Assembly: GCA_944384655.1 (NCBI GenBank) | Contig: CALWUF010000003.1 | Location: 1 to 32,205, forward strand | Direction of reading: 5' to 3' | DNA: 32,205 nucleotides | Source: an uncultured Butyricicoccus sp. | GTDB lineage: Bacteria; Bacillota; Clostridia; Oscillospirales; Butyricicoccaceae | Shown here: in pieces, positions 17,149-23,951 of the stretch | Layout of the letters: each line of letters opens with the position of its first letter | Position numbering within the stretch: position 1 is the first letter of the stretch | The notes under the pieces: generated by a model | What the model was told of the DNA's origin: nothing | The model's database searches: none | Seen by the model: only the letters and a program-made list of their open reading frames with translations | Program-made: the position numbers and the translations under genes

Positions 17149-18765
17149 ATGAAACTGAGTCTGGAAAATCTGGAAAAGAAGATCAACTGGAAGGGGTATC
17201 GCCTCCCGGATTATGACATTGCTGCGATGCGCAAAAAAACCAAATCCAAACCGGTTTGGCTCCACATCGGCGCCGGCAATATTTTCCGCGCATTCCCGGC
17301 TGTTCTCGCACAGCGCATGTTGACTGCTGGTCTAACGGATAAGGGCATTATCTGCTGCGAAGCATATGATGAGGAAATCATCGACAAAGCCTTCCGCCCA
17401 TTTGACAATCTGTCCATCTGTGTCACACTGTATGCTGATGGCGCACTCAAAAAAGAAGTCGTCGGTTCAATTGCTGAAACGCTCAAAATGAGCGCAGAGT
17501 TTGACCGTGTGCGCGAAATCTTTTGTTGCCCATCGCTGCAGATGGTCTCTTTGACCATCACAGAAAAGGCGTATATCCTTCGCGGTCCGGACAAGAAGTA
17601 TCTGCCGGACGTACAGGCGGATATGGAAAACGGACCTGTTGGCTGCCGCAGCCTGATGGGTAAATTGGCATGCTTATGCCTGCGCCGTATGCATGCGTGC
17701 GGCACGCCGATCTCTCTGGTTTCTATGGATAACTGCTCCAACAACGGTTATCGCCTCCAGCGCGCTATGTTTGAAATCATCAACAACTGGTTCCACAATG
17801 GCAAGATTGACGCCATGGAATTCTCATACCTGACCGGTCATGTCTCCTATCCGCGAACCATGATCGATAAAATCACTCCGTTCCCAAACCCCAAAATTGC
17901 CACCATCCTGCGCAAGGATGGGCTGGATATGGTCAAACCTGCCCAGACCGAGAAGGGCAGTTGGGTTTCCTGTTTCGTCAACACGGAGTCCCCGCAGTAT
18001 CTGCTGATCGAAAATCTGTTCCCAAATGGTCATCCGCCGCTTGAACAGCTCGGCATCATCTTCACTTCCGGCCGTATTGTGGAAAAGAGTATGGAAATGA
18101 AAGCATGCTCCACCCTCAACCCGATGGATACCGCAATGGCGGAATTTGGTATGATGCTCGGCTATGAAACCATCAACTGCATCGTCCATGACGACGATAT
18201 CCGCACGTTTATCACCAACCTCAGCTATGTCGAATGCATGCCGCTCGGCGCTGACCCGGGTGTTCTCGATCCGGATGAATTCGTTCATGAGATCCTGACT
18301 GTACGTTATCCGAATCCATACCTCAACGATACCGCAGCGCGTATCATGACCGATACCTCCCAAAAGGTTGGCACACGATACGGTCAGATCTTGAGTAACT
18401 ACTACAATTCCCCAGTCCCGATGCATCGTGTTTCACATCTGCGCTTTATCCCGCTCGCCATCGCCGGCTGGCTGCGCTATCTGCTCGGTGTCGATGACAA
18501 GGGCGAACCCATGCAGCTTTCCCCGGATCCACTGCTGGACTCTCTGCGCAGCAAGCTGGATGGCATCACGCTTGGCGGCAAGGCAAGCCGGGAACAACTG
18601 TATCCCATCCTGTCAGACCGCACATTGTTTGGTCTAAATCTGTTTGAAGTCGGCTGCGGCGACCGTGTGATCGAATACTTCAACGAACTGATTGCAGGTC
18701 CGGGCGCAGTACGCGCAACCCTGCACAAGAGATGCAACGATAAAGATACGGATCTGCTGATCTGA
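17149..18765 (+). CDS. Mannitol dehydrogenase family protein (polyol/hexuronate dehydrogenase)
   Basis: The 538-residue protein belongs to the long-chain mannitol dehydrogenase family, which includes mannitol 2-dehydrogenase, fructuronate reductase (UxuB) and tagaturonate reductase. An N-terminal Rossmann region starts at about residue 38 (VWLHIGAGNIFRAF, the family's GxGxFxRA form); SMDNCSNNG near 197, VSYPRTMIDKITP near 230 and the C-terminal domain (SHLRFIPLAIAGWLRYLLG near 430) follow. The K of the catalytic Lys-Asn-His motif region fits near 290-300 but was not aligned. I prefer ATG 17149 (MKLSLENLEKK), the family start, with GGTGAG upstream; ATG 17134 abuts an AAAGGA without spacing. 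No uronate isomerase or kinase is nearby, so the substrate is open. Confidence 0.9.
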   Translation: MKLSLENLEKKINWKGYRLPDYDIAAMRKKTKSKPVWLHIGAGNIFRAFPAVLAQRMLTAGLTDKGIICCEAYDEEIIDKAFRPFDNLSICVTLYADGALKKEVVGSIAETLKMSAEFDRVREIFCCPSLQMVSLTITEKAYILRGPDKKYLPDVQADMENGPVGCRSLMGKLACLCLRRMHACGTPISLVSMDNCSNNGYRLQRAMFEIINNWFHNGKIDAMEFSYLTGHVSYPRTMIDKITPFPNPKIATILRKDGLDMVKPAQTEKGSWVSCFVNTESPQYLLIENLFPNGHPPLEQLGIIFTSGRIVEKSMEMKACSTLNPMDTAMAEFGMMLGYETINCIVHDDDIRTFITNLSYVECMPLGADPGVLDPDEFVHEILTVRYPNPYLNDTAARIMTDTSQKVGTRYGQILSNYYNSPVPMHRVSHLRFIPLAIAGWLRYLLGVDDKGEPMQLSPDPLLDSLRSKLDGITLGGKASREQLYPILSDRTLFGLNLFEVGCGDRVIEYFNELIAGPGAVRATLHKRCNDKDTDLLI

Positions 18766-18785
18766 CCATCAAACTGACATCAAAA

Positions 18786-18815
18786 AGCCATTGCTTTCGG
18801 GCAATGGCTTTTATT
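18786..18815 (+). terminator. Terminator of the mannitol-dehydrogenase-family gene
   Basis: Stem AGCCATTGC / GCAATGGCT (18786-18794 with 18801-18809), six-base loop, then a T run. A-rich flank on the other side makes it potentially bidirectional. Confidence 0.85.
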
Positions 18816-18820
18816 CATAT

Positions 18821-18856
18821 ATAAAAACACGACAGGTTCCGTTTGGAACCTGTCGT
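18821..18856 (-). terminator. rplJ-rplL terminator
   Basis: A perfect 12-pair stem ACGACAGGTTCC / GGAACCTGTCGT (18845-18856 with 18829-18840), four-base loop, followed on the minus strand by GTTTTTAT. It ends the ribosomal operon right after rplL, so there is no read-through into rpoB. Confidence 0.9.
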
Positions 18857-18884
18857 TGTAACTTTTGATCCGATGTAAGAGATC

Positions 18885-19256
18885 TTACTTCAGCTCGACA
18901 GAAGCGCCAGCCTCTTCCAGCTGAGCCTTGATGGACTCTGCATCTTCCTTGGAAGCGCCTTCCTTGATGGTAGACGGAGCCTCGTCAACCTTAGCCTTTG
19001 CTTCCTTCAGACCCAGACCAGTGATCGCACGGACAACCTTGATAACGTTGATCTTCTTGTCGCCTGCGGAAGTCAGGACAACGTCGAACTCGGTCTTCTC
19101 CTCAGCAGCAGCAGCCTCGCCGCCTGCAACAGCGCCGCCTGCAACAGCTACCGGAGTAGCGGATACGCCAAATTCTTCTTCCAGAGCCTTAACCAGCTCA
19201 GCCAGTTCCAGAACCTTGAGTTCCTTGACGGCATCAATAATTTCATTGACAGTCAT
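18885..19256 (-). CDS. rplL: 50S ribosomal protein L7/L12
   Basis: L12 forms the ribosomal stalk that recruits translation GTPases. The 123-residue protein has the N-terminal dimerisation helices ([27 protein letters not shown]), an Ala/Gly-rich hinge (about residues 34-55), and the C-terminal domain with [27 protein letters not shown]. The start is the ATG at 19256, behind GGAGGTTA; five codons further upstream is an in-frame ATG that overlaps this binding site and is rejected. It is last in the operon, followed directly by a strong terminator. Confidence 0.98.
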   Translation of the reverse strand: MTVNEIIDAVKELKVLELAELVKALEEEFGVSATPVAVAGGAVAGGEAAAAEEKTEFDVVLTSAGDKKINVIKVVRAITGLGLKEAKAKVDEAPSTIKEGASKEDAESIKAQLEEAGASVELK

Positions 19257-19330
19257 GGTAATAACCTCCAAATTTCAAAATTTAAATGTGTGGGGATGGG
19301 GAATCTGTCATGATTCCCTGCATGCAGCAA

Positions 19331-19885
19331 TTATTCTGCTGCTTCAGCAGCCTTGTCAGCGACCAGAGTGGAAACCAATGCTTCCTGATCTGCCTCACCC
19401 TTTTCAGCGATTGCATTAAGCGCAATTGCGAGCTGCATAATCGGGTAATTGAAGCTGTAGAGCGTCTGAGCAATAAGGACTTCCTTGCTCGGCAGTTTAG
19501 CCAGTTCGTCAACCTTGGATGCCGGTACAACCGCACCTTCCAGGAAACCAACTTTAACCGTAAAGTTTTCATGATCCTTTGCGAACTTGCTGAGGATTTT
19601 GGCGGGAGCAACAACGTCATCAGAGCCGATTGCGATGGCAGTGGTACCATGCAGGTGCTCGATGAAGCCGTCAAATCCCAACTCCTGTGCAGCGAACTTG
19701 AGCATGGTGTTCTTGACAACGCTGTACTCAACACCTGCTTCACGCAGCTCCTTACGGAGAGCGGTATCATCTGCTACGTTGATGCCCTTGTAATCAACCA
19801 GGACACCAGCCGGGGAATTTTTGATCTTTTCAACCAGAGAAGCAACCTGTGCCTTCTTCTGTTCCAGAACCTTTGCGTTAGGCAT
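19331..19885 (-). CDS. rplJ: 50S ribosomal protein L10
   Basis: L10 anchors L12 dimers at the stalk base and, as the L10-L12 complex, represses its own operon. The 184-residue protein shows the family opening MPNAKVLEQKKAQVASLVEKI, VDYKGINVADDTALRKELREAG and VVKNTMLKFAA, and ends with the helix that binds L12. The start at 19885 has GGAGGTGA eight bases upstream; the open frame continues upstream only through the leader terminator and is not coding there. It has its own consensus promoter and attenuator leader. Confidence 0.97.
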   Translation of the reverse strand: MPNAKVLEQKKAQVASLVEKIKNSPAGVLVDYKGINVADDTALRKELREAGVEYSVVKNTMLKFAAQELGFDGFIEHLHGTTAIAIGSDDVVAPAKILSKFAKDHENFTVKVGFLEGAVVPASKVDELAKLPSKEVLIAQTLYSFNYPIMQLAIALNAIAEKGEADQEALVSTLVADKAAEAAE

Positions 19886-19920
19886 AGTCTGTTTCACCTC
19901 CATAAAAATGATAGGGACAT

Positions 19921-19956
19921 GAAAAAATGCCCTTCTGTTCAAAGACAGAAGGGCAT
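19921..19956 (-). terminator. L10 leader attenuator terminator
   Basis: An 11-pair stem ATGCCCTTCTG / CAGAAGGGCAT (arms 19946-19956 and 19927-19937) with an eight-base loop, followed by six Ts on the minus strand, about 35 nt before rplJ. An intrinsic terminator inside a ribosomal protein leader is the attenuation device. Confidence 0.9.
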
Positions 19957-20056
19957 GAAAAATCATAAGACGAAAAAATCATCAACATGCTTGCCTCGGC
20001 AGGACGACTGATGTCAGTTAGGATGGTTGTCCATCTCCTGCTGTCTTTGAACGAGC
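19957..20056 (-). ncRNA. L10 ribosomal protein leader (attenuator RNA)
   Basis: Downstream of the rplJ promoter the transcript has CAAAGACAGCAGGAG and, about 45 nt later, CCTGCCGAGG: the conserved boxes of the Firmicutes L10 leader, where L10-(L12)4 binds. The transcript segment GTTCAAAGACAG (20041-20052) is perfectly complementary over 12 bases to CTGTCTTTGAAC (19937-19948) in the loop and arm of the terminator, so it can act as antiterminator. Known of the family: excess L10-L12 binds the boxes, blocks the antiterminator and stops transcription. The boundaries are approximate. Confidence 0.85.
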
Positions 20057-20062
20057 TATTCA

Positions 20063-20091
20063 ATTATAGCAGTCATTCGCCAACCTGTCAA
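20063..20091 (-). promoter_or_regulatory. rplJ-rplL promoter
   Basis: Perfect consensus on the minus strand: TTGACA (20086-20091), 17 bp, TATAAT (20063-20068). It lies 18 bp past the rplA stop and drives the L10 leader. Confidence 0.92.
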
Positions 20092-20108
20092 GGCTTTTGC
20101 GAAAAAAA

Positions 20109-20807
20109 TCAGTTGGTACCGAGCTTTGCAGCGTTGACCTTGACACCCGGACCCATGGTCGAAGCGACAACACAGGAACGGATATACTGACCCTTTGCAG
20201 CAGCCGGCTTTGCCTTGATGATGGCATTGACCAGCGTATTGAAGTTTTCAGCCAGCTTTTCGGTGCCGAAGGAAACCTTGCCGATCGGGCAGTGAATGAT
20301 GTTGGTCTTGTCCAGACGGTACTCGATCTTACCAGCCTTGGCCTCCTGGACAGCCTTTGCAACGTCCATGGTTACAGTACCAGCCTTCGGGTTCGGCATC
20401 AAACCCTTCGGGCCCAGAACACGACCCAGACGGCCAACCAGACCCATCATATCCGGGCTGGCGATAACAACGTCATAATCAAAGAAGTTTTCCTTCTGAA
20501 TGCGCTGAACCATATCCTCAGCGCCTACAAACTCAGCGCCCGCATCGATAGCTGCCTGTGCCTTGTCGCCCTTTGCGAAAACAAGAACACGAACCTGCTT
20601 ACCGGTGCCATTCGGCAGAACGATAGCGCCGCGAACCTGCTGATCAGCGTGACGGGAGTCAACGCCCAGCTTAACGTGAATTTCTACAGTTTCATCGAAC
20701 TTAGCCTTGGCAGTCTTGATAACAGTGTCCAACGCCTCTTCGGTGTCATAGAGCTTGCTGCGATCTACGAGCTTTGCGCTCTCAATATACTTTTTACCTT
20801 TGCGCAC
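20109..20807 (-). CDS. rplA: 50S ribosomal protein L1
   Basis: L1 binds 23S rRNA at the exit-site stalk and acts as translational repressor of its operon. The 232-residue protein has the usual length and the signatures [53 protein letters not shown] (split here by text limits, about residues 120-150), and [25 protein letters not shown]. The start codon is GTG at 20807, with AGGAGGA eight bases upstream. It follows rplK after a 105-bp gap that holds a motif like an L1 binding site. Confidence 0.97.
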   Translation of the reverse strand: MRKGKKYIESAKLVDRSKLYDTEEALDTVIKTAKAKFDETVEIHVKLGVDSRHADQQVRGAIVLPNGTGKQVRVLVFAKGDKAQAAIDAGAEFVGAEDMVQRIQKENFFDYDVVIASPDMMGLVGRLGRVLGPKGLMPNPKAGTVTMDVAKAVQEAKAGKIEYRLDKTNIIHCPIGKVSFGTEKLAENFNTLVNAIIKAKPAAAKGQYIRSCVVASTMGPGVKVNAAKLGTN

Positions 20808-20825
20808 GATAAATATCCTCCTTTA

Positions 20826-20877
20826 GTGGTTAATTCGGAAACAAAATTCCTCCCACCAGACGGCACGGGCTGCCGTC
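20826..20877 (-). promoter_or_regulatory. Candidate L1 binding site between rplK and rplA
   Basis: The transcript carries GGTGGGAGG (20849-20857) followed by AATT...AATT and then CCAC (about 20825-20830), so GTGG/CCAC can close a stem with a GAG-side internal loop, as in the L1 site of 23S rRNA. Just before it is a perfect seven-pair hairpin GACGGCA / TGCCGTC (20859-20877). The same GGTGGGAG box occurs before rplK. This is inference from motif and context. Confidence 0.4.
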
Positions 20878-20912
20878 AGCACATGAATATGAATAACTCA
20901 GGTCCCCGATTC

Positions 20913-21338
20913 TTACTCGGAGACGGTGATGCCCATAGAACGGGCGGTGCCTGCGATCATGCTCATTGCGGCTTCAATGGAAGCGGCGTTGAGGTCCGGC
21001 ATCTTGGTTTCTGCAATCTTGCGGACGTCCTCGATGCTGATGGTAGCAACCTTGGTCCTGTTCGGAACTGCGGAACCGCTCTGGATGTTGCATGCCTTCT
21101 TAATCAGGACAGCAGCCGGAGGGGTCTTGGTAACGAAGGAGAACGAACGGTCTGCATATACCGTGATGATGACCGGAATAATCATGCCTGCGTCATTCTT
21201 GGTGCGCTCGTTGAATTCCTTGGTGAAAGCCATGATGTTAACACCATGCTGGCCCAGTGCCGGACCTACCGGAGGAGCGGGGGTTGCCTTGCCTGCCGGA
21301 ATCTGAAGCTTGATAAATCCTACTACTTTCTGTGCCAT
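20913..21338 (-). CDS. rplK: 50S ribosomal protein L11
   Basis: L11 forms the GTPase-associated centre with 23S rRNA and L10. The 141-residue protein shows the proline-rich N-terminal linker [29 protein letters not shown], split at about residues 11-38, [15 protein letters not shown] near 70, and the C-terminal RNA-binding domain ending [20 protein letters not shown] precedes the ATG. It follows nusG after a 92-bp leader holding an L1-type site. Confidence 0.98.
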   Translation of the reverse strand: MAQKVVGFIKLQIPAGKATPAPPVGPALGQHGVNIMAFTKEFNERTKNDAGMIIPVIITVYADRSFSFVTKTPPAAVLIKKACNIQSGSAVPNRTKVATISIEDVRKIAETKMPDLNAASIEAAMSMIAGTARSMGITVSE

Positions 21339-21360
21339 TTGTATAGCACCTCCTTGAAAA

Positions 21361-21416
21361 ATGTGGTAATGGCGAGACGCTTGTCATCTCAAAACGATGG
21401 ACGCGCTCTCCCACCT
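21361..21416 (-). promoter_or_regulatory. Candidate L1 leader of rplK-rplA
   Basis: The transcript between nusG and rplK has AGGTGGGAGAGCGCG (box GGTGGGAG at 21408-21415), a region able to pair GAGA-CGC with GCG-TCTC, and then CCATTACCAC (21362-21371), giving a GTGG/CCAC closing stem with an asymmetric loop. This copies the core of the L1 site on 23S rRNA helix 76 (GGUGGGAG opposite UACCACC). L1 is known to repress rplK-rplA translation through such a leader mimic. The gap is otherwise empty. Confidence 0.5.
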
Positions 21417-21430
21417 GCCAAACGAGGACA

Positions 21431-21964
21431 TCAGTCCTCAACGACTTCGACCTGATTGAGTTCCAACTCAACGGGGGTCTCGCGTCCGAACACGGGGATG
21501 GTAATGCGAACCCGGTTCTGTCCCACGTCGATTTCATCGACAACGCCGACAAAGTCAACAAACGGACCGCCGCAGACGCGAACGGAATCACCGACCTTAT
21601 AACTGATCTCAACCTCGACATCGCGTGTATTTGCGCCCCACTGCGCAGCTTCTTCGTCGGTGAGCGGGAGCGGCTTATTCGAGTTGGGGCTGACGAAGCC
21701 TGTACAGCCGCGCGTATTGCGCACGAGATACCAGCTTTCATCGGTGAGGATCATTTTTACCAACACGTAACCAGGGAACAGCTTGCGTTCCACTTCACGG
21801 GTTTTGCCGTCCTTTACTTCGCGGACAGTCTCAACCGGAATGGTTACATCGGTGATCAGATCATACAACTTGCGGTTTTCAACCGCCTTCATGATGGATG
21901 AGGCTACCTTGTTTTCGTAGCCGGAATAGGTATGAATGACATACCACTTCGGTGTTTCAGACAT
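21431..21964 (-). CDS. nusG: Transcription termination/antitermination factor NusG
   Basis: NusG binds the RNA polymerase clamp and modulates pausing, termination and coupling to ribosomes. The 177-residue protein has the NGN domain (WYVIHTYSGYENKVASSI at residues 7-24; RKLFPGYVLVKMI near 60; VRNTRGCTGFV near 80) and the C-terminal KOW domain (VGDSVRVCGGPFVDFVGVVDEID near 122-144). It lies 20 bp after secE, the classical order. Confidence 0.98.
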   Translation of the reverse strand: MSETPKWYVIHTYSGYENKVASSIMKAVENRKLYDLITDVTIPVETVREVKDGKTREVERKLFPGYVLVKMILTDESWYLVRNTRGCTGFVSPNSNKPLPLTDEEAAQWGANTRDVEVEISYKVGDSVRVCGGPFVDFVGVVDEIDVGQNRVRITIPVFGRETPVELELNQVEVVED

Positions 21965-21984
21965 CAGTTCTCAAACCTTTCCGC

Positions 21985-22248
21985 TTACGCAGCCACAGTA
22001 ATCAACGTGGTAATACCCAGATTAAAGATTGCATCCAAAATCCAGATGAACACGCCGACAACCAGAATCGTGGCCAGAACGATCAGTGTATTATTTGTCG
22101 TCTGCTTGCGGGTCGGCCACACGATCTTTTTGCATTCGCTCCTCAGATCGCGGAACCATTTGCCAATTCTGGAAAAGAAGCCCGGCTTCTTCTCCTTTGC
22201 GGAGTTCTTCTGCTTCTTCTCAGAAGCGTTCTGCTCTTTTTTAGCCAT
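21985..22248 (-). CDS. secE: Preprotein translocase subunit SecE
   Basis: SecE clamps the SecY channel in the cytoplasmic membrane. The 87-residue protein has a very basic Lys-rich N-terminus (about residues 1-25), the amphipathic segment FRDLRSECKKIVWPTRKQT (KIVWPT being the family mark) near 33-51, and one membrane span (TLIVLATILVVGVFIWILDAIF). It is a single-span form, as in most Gram-positives. It lies between rpmG and nusG. Confidence 0.96.
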   Translation of the reverse strand: MAKKEQNASEKKQKNSAKEKKPGFFSRIGKWFRDLRSECKKIVWPTRKQTTNNTLIVLATILVVGVFIWILDAIFNLGITTLITVAA

Positions 22249-22271
22249 GAAGCCGTATCCTTTCTCCAGCT

Positions 22272-22421
22272 TTACTTGCTCTCACGATGCAACGTGTGCT
22301 TCCGGCAGAACGGGCAGTACTTGTTCATCTCGAGACGTTCGGGATTGTTCTTCTTGTTTTTCATTGTGTCGTAGTTTCTCTGCTTGCACTCGGTGCATGC
22401 CAGGGTTACTTTCACGCGCAT
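22272..22421 (-). CDS. rpmG: 50S ribosomal protein L33, zinc-binding form
   Basis: This 49-residue gene is short but clear: the product opens [19 protein letters not shown], continues with [20 protein letters not shown] and ends with a basic [10 protein letters not shown] tail. Two CxxC pairs (Cys9/Cys12 and Cys36/Cys39) make it the zinc-containing C+ form. AAGGAGG lies five to six bases before the ATG. It heads the rpmG-secE-nusG run, as in most Firmicutes, and is driven by the promoter at 22507-22535. Confidence 0.97.
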   Translation of the reverse strand: MRVKVTLACTECKQRNYDTMKNKKNNPERLEMNKYCPFCRKHTLHRESK

Positions 22422-22477
22422 AACGGCACCTCCTTAAATAATTGCCTCCCTATTGCAGGACGCTCTGTGTTTCAGAG

Positions 22478-22525
22478 CAAAAAAAATACCCTGCATAGGT
22501 GTTAACATTATAACACGCAGGGTAT
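22478..22525 (-). terminator. Terminator of the upstream membrane-protein genes, wrapped round the rpmG promoter
   Basis: On the minus strand ATACCCTGC (22517-22525), then GTGTTA / TAACAC (22511-22516 with 22499-22504), then GCAGGGTAT (22486-22494) form a long interrupted stem, followed by eight Ts and GC. The 5' arm coincides with the spacer of the rpmG promoter and the -10 box sits in the apical loop. Read-through RNA from upstream would terminate, whereas RNA started at the promoter lacks the outer 5' arm and would not. Confidence 0.75.
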
Positions 22526-22535
22526 CTCTCGTCAA
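22507..22535 (-). promoter_or_regulatory. rpmG-secE-nusG-rplK-rplA promoter
   Basis: TTGACG (22530-22535), a 17-bp spacer and perfect TATAAT (22507-22512) on the minus strand. The leader before rpmG is about 80 nt and has a short hairpin GCTCTG/CAGAGC at 22462-22478. Confidence 0.88.
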
Positions 22536-22586
22536 TGCTGTTTTTATTGATTCTTTTACACAAATTTTTCAGCGCATTTGCGCATT

Positions 22587-22940
22587 TTATAGCGCCATCA
22601 ACTCACTGATCCACATATAAGCCACCAGCAGGCAATAAATGGAGTAACTCACAATTGTAACCTTACGTCCTTTGCCCTGCTGGCGTGCGGCATATAAACC
22701 GGCAAGACCGCCCACAAATGTAATCGGATAACCGATCAAACGCGACCATTTCCAGGCGACAAACAGACCAATTGCCATTACAATGATTGCAGCCAGGCTC
22801 AAACGGAAACGCAATTTCTCTTTTGCGAGCATCTCTTGATCGACTTGAATTTCCTGTTTGCGCTGCTGTTCAGTCACGGGCGCACGATGGCTTTGTGTGC
22901 GTTTTTTGCCTTTTTTGCGATTGTTTTTGGATACTGCCAT
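22587..22940 (-). CDS. Small basic membrane protein, paralogue A
   Basis: I do not recognise a characterised family. The 117-residue protein starts MAVSKNNRKKGKKR, a very basic hydrophilic N-terminus of about 45 residues, followed by three hydrophobic segments: LSLAAIIVMAIGLFVAWKW (about 48-66), IGYPITFVGGLAGLYAA (about 71-87) and VSYSIYCLLVAYMWISELMAL (about 96-117). The start at 22940 has AGGAG ten bases upstream. It lies directly downstream of a clear paralogue (shared MAVSKNNR-KGKKR, YP-TFVG---GL and KVT-VSY-IYC--VA-MWI blocks), so the pair arose by tandem duplication. The shared operon ends in the terminator before rpmG. The basic tail could bind RNA, ribosomes or acidic lipid; that is a guess. 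Confidence 0.8.
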   Translation of the reverse strand: MAVSKNNRKKGKKRTQSHRAPVTEQQRKQEIQVDQEMLAKEKLRFRLSLAAIIVMAIGLFVAWKWSRLIGYPITFVGGLAGLYAARQQGKGRKVTIVSYSIYCLLVAYMWISELMAL

Positions 22941-22985
22941 GGATAACAAGCTCCTTTAATTTGTTATGATTTTCCTGAAACAACT

Positions 22986-23324
22986 TTATGATATGGTTCC
23001 GGTCAGCATGCCAATCCACATCACTGCCACTGCAATACAATAAATAATATAACTGACAACAGTGACCTTATGCTGCCGGGTATCCCATTTGGTCTTAATC
23101 AAACCCATACCTGCGCCAACAAATGTGACGGGATAAAAAATCACACCGTATTCTGTGAACATCGCGCCGAGAAAACCCATCAGCATCAGGGCAAGACCGG
23201 TCATATTGAACCAGTCAAATGTTCCATACTTCGAGACCTGTTTTTCCTCTGCCTGATGTGCTGACGAACCGTGTGGTTTTGCCCGTTTTTTCCCTTTCCG
23301 TCGGTTATTTTTGGATACCGCCAT
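22986..23324 (-). CDS. Small basic membrane protein, paralogue B
   Basis: A 112-residue protein of unknown function and tandem paralogue of the next gene downstream. The basic N-terminus MAVSKNNRRKGKKRAKPHG is followed by a short linker and three hydrophobic segments (MTGLALMLMGFLGAMF, YGVIFYPVTFVGAGMGLI, VVSYIIYCIAVAVMWIGML). The start at 23324 has GGAGGAG seven bases upstream. First gene of a two-gene operon divergent from ruvX. It keeps the same YP-TFVG and VSY-IYC signature as its partner, so both copies appear under selection; this suggests they may form a hetero-oligomer. Confidence 0.8.
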   Translation of the reverse strand: MAVSKNNRRKGKKRAKPHGSSAHQAEEKQVSKYGTFDWFNMTGLALMLMGFLGAMFTEYGVIFYPVTFVGAGMGLIKTKWDTRQHKVTVVSYIIYCIAVAVMWIGMLTGTIS

Positions 23325-23354
23325 TTTCCCACTCCTCCTGTTTTCCTCTGCCCT

Positions 23355-23383
23355 ATTATAACAATCCAACGTGTAAAGTGCAA
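23355..23383 (-). promoter_or_regulatory. Promoter of the small membrane protein pair
   Basis: Perfect TATAAT (23355-23360) with TTGCAC (23378-23383) at 17 bp on the minus strand, about 30 bp before the first start codon. It is back-to-back with the ruvX promoter. Confidence 0.6.
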
Positions 23384-23389
23384 CGCAAT

Positions 23390-23419
23390 TTGCATCATCT
23401 CCCCAGTTTGTGTTACAAT
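23390..23419 (+). promoter_or_regulatory. ruvX promoter
   Basis: TTGCAT (23390-23395), 18 bp, then TACAAT (23414-23419) preceded by TG at the extended -10 position; about 34 bp before the start codon. Confidence 0.55.
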
Positions 23420-23452
23420 ACAGAAAAAATCATCTGATTGAGAGGAAACGGA

Positions 23453-23872
23453 ATGAAAATCATGGGAATCGATTACGGCGACGCACGCACAGGTGTGTCG
23501 ATCTCCGATCCAACCGGCTTTCTCGCCGGTTCTCCCCAGGTCATTGCCACCTGGAATACAGAGGAATTGCTGGAACAATTGACCGAACTTGCTGCAAAGG
23601 AAAAAGTTCAGGAAATCGTGCTCGGTCTGCCGAAAAACATGGATGCAACGCAAGGCGAACGCGCAGAAAAATGCAAGGCACTCGGCGCTGAGTTGGAAAG
23701 GAGAACCGGTCTTCCCGTGATCTATTGGGATGAACGCCGTACAACAATTGAAGCGCATGCCATCCTGCATGCTTCAGGCAAAAAACAGAAAAAACACAGA
23801 AAAACAGTGGACGCTGTCGCAGCTTCATTGATTTTACAAGGCTATCTGGATTTCAAGCGAATGCAGAAATAA
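23453..23872 (+). CDS. ruvX: Putative pre-16S rRNA nuclease / Holliday junction resolvase-like YqgF
   Basis: YqgF/RuvX has an RNase H-like fold and is implicated in final 16S rRNA 5' processing. The 139-residue protein has the family pattern: MGIDYGDARTGVSISDPTG (first acidic residue Asp in GIDYG, residues 5-9), VLGLPKNMDATQGERAEKC near 60-78, VIYWDERRTTIEA near 95-107, and the C-terminal KKQKKHRKTVDAVAASLILQ with the last catalytic Asp. The start at 23453 has AGAGG seven bases upstream. It is monocistronic. Confidence 0.95.
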   Translation: MKIMGIDYGDARTGVSISDPTGFLAGSPQVIATWNTEELLEQLTELAAKEKVQEIVLGLPKNMDATQGERAEKCKALGAELERRTGLPVIYWDERRTTIEAHAILHASGKKQKKHRKTVDAVAASLILQGYLDFKRMQK

Positions 23873-23900
23873 TCCCATCACATGATACTTATAGGAAACA

Positions 23901-23939
23901 GGCGCACTGCTTTTATCCGCAGTGCGCCCTTGCATTTTT
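23901..23939 (+). terminator. ruvX terminator, possibly bidirectional
   Basis: A perfect ten-pair stem GGCGCACTGC / GCAGTGCGCC (23901-23910 with 23919-23928) with an eight-base loop, followed by CTTGCATTTTT, an imperfect T run. It lies between convergent stops. Confidence 0.7.
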
Positions 23940-23951
23940 GTCTGAGATATA

